Shown piece by piece: positions 60,673 through 64,000 of a stretch of 64,000 nucleotides of DNA. Position 1 is the stretch's first letter. Each line of letters starts with the position of its first letter. A program made the translations under genes and the position numbers. Source of the stretch: RBG-16-57-11 sp964503145 (GTDB lineage Bacteria > Chloroflexota > Anaerolineae > Anaerolineales > UBA4823); contig CAZCYV010000002.1 of NCBI GenBank assembly GCA_964503145.1, forward strand, positions 124,001 to 188,000. Direction: 5' to 3'. Below the pieces are notes generated by a model that was not told the origin of the DNA, did no database searches, and saw only the letters and a program-made list of their open reading frames with translations.

Positions 60673-61560
60673 GTGCAGGTCATGCGCCTTCCTTTGCAGC
60701 ACGAGTCAGGCGGCAATGACCCCTCTCAATGGGCGTTGCTGCCGGGATTGTGCTGTCAGGCGGCTGGAGGGGAGGCGCGCTTCGCCGACCCTATCGGCGC
60801 CGCCTGGCTGCTATTCTATGCTGCCGCCCACGTGATGGACAGCCTGGAGGATCAGGATGATCCGGACCCCTGGTGGGCAGAGCTTGGCGCTGGGTCGGTG
60901 ATCAACGCGGCGACAGGCCTATACTTCAGCGCCTGCCTGGCGTTGCAAGCGTTAAACGCTTTGCCATTGGATAGCCAGACCATTCAGCAGGTCACCAGGC
61001 AGGTTTTACTACCTTTCCTGGTGATGTGCAGCGGACAGCATCATGACCTGCTTCACCCCTCCCCGACCCTGGAACAATACTGGCGCATCGCTGAGGCTAA
61101 GTCGGGTGCCTTTTTCGCCATGGCATGCCAGACGGGCGCGCGCCTGGCCACGACCCAACCAGAGATCATCAATGGCTTCCAGCAGTTCGGCCTGCATCTG
61201 GGCCTATTGCTCCAGATCCTGGATGATCTACAGGATTTCAACGAACTGAGCCGCGGCAAACTTCTGGCAAACCCGCGCAGCCTGTCCCGGTCTCTGCCGG
61301 CGGTCTATCTGCGGGAAGTAAGCTCCGATCCAGTCAAAGAGCGTTTCGATGCGCTGCTTTCTGAGGCAGATGCGAATCCCGCCGCAGTCGTTGAGCTTAC
61401 CCAAATCATTGAGCAGAACGGGGGAGTGCTTTATCTGCTGGTGGAGATGGACAAACACTATGACATGGCGTTGGCTGGCCTGGATCTGGCTGACGCGCGC
61501 CCCCCGGCTCGAGAGGCGCTGGTAGCAGCGCTGAACAAGTTGCACTCGCCCCTTTCCTGA
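60673..61560 (+). CDS. Isoprenyl-diphosphate-synthase-like enzyme, ComQ-like candidate
   Basis: This all-helical class I isoprenoid enzyme is 295 residues from the only canonical start (GTG 60673). The first aspartate motif is modified, MDSLEDQDD (Asp56, Asp60), and the second is intact, ILDDLQD (Asp184, 185, 188), so diphosphate and magnesium binding look feasible. The same frame is open back to the peptide gene stop at 60577. The translation just upstream (RKLIEQSWSTSGAWPEF) looks like a genuine N-terminal helix. The true start may therefore be a non-canonical codon near 60583 or 60610. ComQ, which prenylates ComX, belongs to this fold. A plain prenyl-diphosphate synthase is the alternative. 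Confidence 0.82.
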   Translation: MQVMRLPLQHESGGNDPSQWALLPGLCCQAAGGEARFADPIGAAWLLFYAAAHVMDSLEDQDDPDPWWAELGAGSVINAATGLYFSACLALQALNALPLDSQTIQQVTRQVLLPFLVMCSGQHHDLLHPSPTLEQYWRIAEAKSGAFFAMACQTGARLATTQPEIINGFQQFGLHLGLLLQILDDLQDFNELSRGKLLANPRSLSRSLPAVYLREVSSDPVKERFDALLSEADANPAAVVELTQIIEQNGGVLYLLVEMDKHYDMALAGLDLADARPPAREALVAALNKLHSPLS

Positions 61561-61601
61561 TCTGAGCGCCTAATCTCATCGATCACCGGTTGACCTTGTG
61601 C

Positions 61602-61617
61602 TAGAATATGGGGGGTG
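61602..61617 (+). promoter_or_regulatory. -10 element placed for a leaderless transcript (histidine kinase)
   Basis: TAGAAT at 61602-61607 is followed by exactly seven bases and the GTG at 61615. The geometry matches three other genes in the window and supports GTG 61615 as start. A TTG at 61624 with GGGGGTG upstream is the alternative. Confidence 0.5.
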
Positions 61618-64000
61618 ACACTCTTGGGCAAGGCAATTTTTCGCGCGTTTTCCCAGCGCCTCAGCGTGATTTCTTTCCTGTTTGCGCTGGTCGTGTTTGC
61701 TTTCATGGGATGGGCCACTCTCTTTTTAGTGGGATACCCGGATGATGGCCTAGGCACCCTGGAAGCGGATGGGTATATCCGCTCGCTGCGACACGATGGG
61801 CCAGCGATCGACAAACTACAAGTAGGGGATGTAATCCTCTCGATCGAGAATGGCGAGTCGAATGCCCTATCCATTTACTATCCCGAATTGGGCAAGCATG
61901 TGGGCGATACAGTGACGTTTTGGGTCAAGCGACAGGGGTTTGTGATTCCAGTCACCATCGAACTTGCACCGCCTTCTCTGAACTTGATCGCTGTTCGCAT
62001 TGCCCCGATCCTGGTAGCGCTCGCTTTCTGGCTGGTTGGCCTGATTGCTGGGGCCTTCAGGCCAATCAGTCGCGGGGCAATTGTGTCCTTCATGTGGTTT
62101 CAATCCAGCGCGCTGGCTCTGACCGCTGGAGCTGTTTCAATCACCGGGTCGAGATGGGATTCGCTCATATTCAACAGTTTGTTATGGATCCTCGGCCCCT
62201 TATCGGTCCATTTTCACCTGTACTTTCCTCAGACGGCCCGATTCAAAGGCCGTAGGATTCTACTGGCTGGTCTGTATGTGATCGGGCTTTTGGGGGCATT
62301 TTTACATATTTTTACGGCTTTCTCCGAATGGGATTTTCGGGGGCTGGTTGAGTCCTTTCTCTCCTATGATCTTCTATTCCTGGCCTTCAACCTTCTAGCC
62401 GTTGTGGCTCTGCTGTTCTACAGTTATCGAAACGCCCAGGCGCCAGGCGCGCGCGGCAAGGTGCGCCTGATATTTCTTGGAGGCGGGCTGGCAGCGCTGC
62501 TGTTCGTTTTGCTCACGATCCTGCCGGATTTCTGGATTGGGCAAGAGTTGATTCCTTACCCAATGGCCTTTCTGCTGTTAACGCTGCTGCCGCTAAGTTA
62601 TGCCTATGCTATCTTCCGGCTAAATCTCATTGAGTTCGATCGCCAAGTCAATCGGGGCGTCACTTACATCCTGGTGTACGCCATTCTGATCGGTTTTTAT
62701 CTGATCCTTTTTGGCATCATTGACCATTGGCTGTCCTCAGAAATTGCTTCTAGCCCTTTGGTGAATACCATTCTGGCGCTGATCCTGGCGAGCATCTTTG
62801 CGCCGCTCCATCAGCAGGTGCAGCGCTTCGTGGATCGCATCTTTTACGGCGGCTGGTATGATTATCGCCTGGGAGTCGCCCGCATAACCCAGGGTTTGGA
62901 ATTGATCACCGATCTGAGAGAGCTGGCCAAGATGGTCAGCCAGCGCCTGGTGACCACCATGCGCCTGGAGGAGGCAGTGGTCTTCTTGAGAGACCCGCTG
63001 GGCGATTTTTCTGTGATCGAGGTGTCGCTGACCCAGGGTCAAGATCACCCACCGCAAGAGGCATATCCCGTTCTGCCTCGCAGCAGTCTGACCTACCTGC
63101 TGAAGATCGGCGCTGTCGAGCGGACGACCTTGTTGCAAGCGCTCTCCCAGGCCACCATTTCTCCAGAAGAACTGCAGCTTTTGAACACTGAACAGATCAA
63201 TCTGTGGGTGCCTGTCATCGGCCATGGGCAGATACAGGGCCTGTTAGCCCTGGGGCCGAAACGGGGCGGAGACGTTTTCAGCGCCGAGGACATGGATATC
63301 CTGCGGGTGTTGGTTCAACAGATCGGCCCAATCATCGAAAATATTCACCTGGTTACGCGCTTGAAAAATTACGCGGTCGAACTGGAACAGCGGGTCGAGG
63401 AACGCACCGCGGAACTCCACGACGCGAAGGAGCGCGTCGAGGCGATCCTGGCAAACGTGGGAGATGGCGTGATCGTCACGGACCTGCAGGGCTGCATCCA
63501 GACCGTGAACTCGGCCTTCGAGCGTTTGAGCGGATACACCGCACAGGAAGTGATCGGGAGCAACCTGTTCGATCTATTCACCGATGAAAATAACGTCTTG
63601 CAAAACTCGCCGCTTTCCAACCCTTCGACCCGCAGCCAGGTTTGGAGCGGTGAATTGGTGGGCAATCGAAAGAACGCGACCCGCTATGATGTGAAGCTGA
63701 ACATCGCCCCGGTGAGCGATCGGCAGGGCAGGACAGTCAGCTATGTTTGCAGCCTGAGCGACATCACCCGCCAAAAAGAGCTGGATCGGATGAAAGATAT
63801 GCTGATTTACGATGTCTCGCATGAACTGCGCACCCCGATCACCTCGATCCGTTTATACAGTGAATTGCTCAAGTCAGCCCCACCCGAACGACAAGAGCGC
63901 TTTTTATCCGTCATCCTGGAGCAGAGCGCCTTATTGACCCGCCTGGTCGAGGATATCCTGGATCTGTCGCGCTTGACGATCTCCAAGACGCGCAAGGCAA
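61615..64000 (+). CDS. Partial membrane histidine kinase with PDZ, GAF and PAS domains (ComP-like candidate)
   Basis: The frame is open to the window edge (795 codons). Order: transmembrane helix (about 16-38); extracytoplasmic PDZ-like domain (about 42-115; GYIRSLRHDGPAIDKLQVGD); a block of about nine membrane helices (about 124-400); the segment PLHQQVQRFVDRIFYGGWYDY; a GAF-like domain (about 435-600); coiled coil; a PAS domain (about 620-720); and HisKA with His736 in DVSHELRTP. The ATPase domain lies outside the window. A PDZ-like loop and many membrane helices are also features of Bacillus ComP. It follows the peptide and prenyl-enzyme genes. The response regulator would be beyond the window. 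Confidence 0.88.
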   Translation, partial: MTLLGKAIFRAFSQRLSVISFLFALVVFAFMGWATLFLVGYPDDGLGTLEADGYIRSLRHDGPAIDKLQVGDVILSIENGESNALSIYYPELGKHVGDTVTFWVKRQGFVIPVTIELAPPSLNLIAVRIAPILVALAFWLVGLIAGAFRPISRGAIVSFMWFQSSALALTAGAVSITGSRWDSLIFNSLLWILGPLSVHFHLYFPQTARFKGRRILLAGLYVIGLLGAFLHIFTAFSEWDFRGLVESFLSYDLLFLAFNLLAVVALLFYSYRNAQAPGARGKVRLIFLGGGLAALLFVLLTILPDFWIGQELIPYPMAFLLLTLLPLSYAYAIFRLNLIEFDRQVNRGVTYILVYAILIGFYLILFGIIDHWLSSEIASSPLVNTILALILASIFAPLHQQVQRFVDRIFYGGWYDYRLGVARITQGLELITDLRELAKMVSQRLVTTMRLEEAVVFLRDPLGDFSVIEVSLTQGQDHPPQEAYPVLPRSSLTYLLKIGAVERTTLLQALSQATISPEELQLLNTEQINLWVPVIGHGQIQGLLALGPKRGGDVFSAEDMDILRVLVQQIGPIIENIHLVTRLKNYAVELEQRVEERTAELHDAKERVEAILANVGDGVIVTDLQGCIQTVNSAFERLSGYTAQEVIGSNLFDLFTDENNVLQNSPLSNPSTRSQVWSGELVGNRKNATRYDVKLNIAPVSDRQGRTVSYVCSLSDITRQKELDRMKDMLIYDVSHELRTPITSIRLYSELLKSAPPERQERFLSVILEQSALLTRLVEDILDLSRLTISKTRKA

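Noticed and set aside
61590..61607. TTGACC followed by TAGAAT as a complete promoter for the histidine kinase.
   Set aside because: The two boxes are only about six bases apart, far too close. TAGAAT is kept as a -10 without a recognised -35.

Overview
This window looks like a chromosome segment from a Chloroflexota bacterium, probably class Anaerolineae. The class call is my inference from gene content, not from a marker-gene search. The supporting features are a fused transaldolase/glucose-6-phosphate isomerase, a fused glycyl-tRNA synthetase, several lipoproteins with NBR1-type Ig-like domains, C39-like peptidases behind Thr/Pro linkers, GC-rich coding sequence, and housekeeping genes scattered between accessory genes.

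Layout. 1-1868 (minus) holds pyridoxal-phosphate synthesis (pdxS, pdxT) and a partial downstream gene. 2287-5314 holds the Tal-Pgi fusion and a small coiled-coil protein. 5389-9750 holds an Rrf2/IscR-type regulator followed by phosphate transport genes pstSCAB. 9846-11162 is an NfeD/ClpP-class membrane protease. 11319-12467 is a run of five tiny genes that share a short N-terminal motif. 12532-17420 holds two Ig-like lipoproteins around lipA, then queG. 17455-21445 is a tandem triplication of C39-like peptidases. 21504-27712 is a housekeeping run: SbcD-like nuclease, YqeY, PgpH-like HD protein, YbeY, DgkA, Nfo-like, UDG.

27894-38492 (minus) is a ten-gene catabolic operon: GntR regulator, 2-oxoacid dehydrogenase E1 alpha, E1 beta and E2, two SDRs, an SMP-30 lactonase and a ribose-type sugar ABC transporter. 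A perfect TGGT-N3-ACCA operator lies upstream. 38624-40401 (minus) holds a membrane-anchored protein and a parvulin foldase. 40459-43387 holds an acyltransferase, methylmalonyl-CoA mutase large subunit and methylmalonyl-CoA epimerase. 43463-44962 (minus) is a third Ig-like lipoprotein.

45284-50454 (minus) is a complete diversity-generating retroelement (DGR). It has a template repeat, Avd, reverse transcriptase and a 998-residue target protein (zinc ribbon, NACHT ATPase, FGE/C-type-lectin fold), preceded by a small partner gene that shares a sequence motif with the target. All 14 mismatches between template and variable repeat fall on template adenines. 50514-53841 (minus) is a maltose-type sugar ABC operon behind a sigma-70-like promoter and a CRP-like palindrome. 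54405-60043 holds alr, a zinc-ribbon membrane protein and the fused glyQS.

The window ends (60260-64000) with what I read as a ComQXP-like peptide signalling cassette. It has a 69-residue peptide gene ending Asn-Trp-Arg, an isoprenyl-diphosphate-synthase-like enzyme and a polytopic PDZ-GAF-PAS histidine kinase, in the order X-Q-P. This cassette, the DGR-diversified NACHT module and the five-peptide cluster are the three most interesting parts. No tRNA, rRNA, CRISPR array or insertion sequence was recognised.
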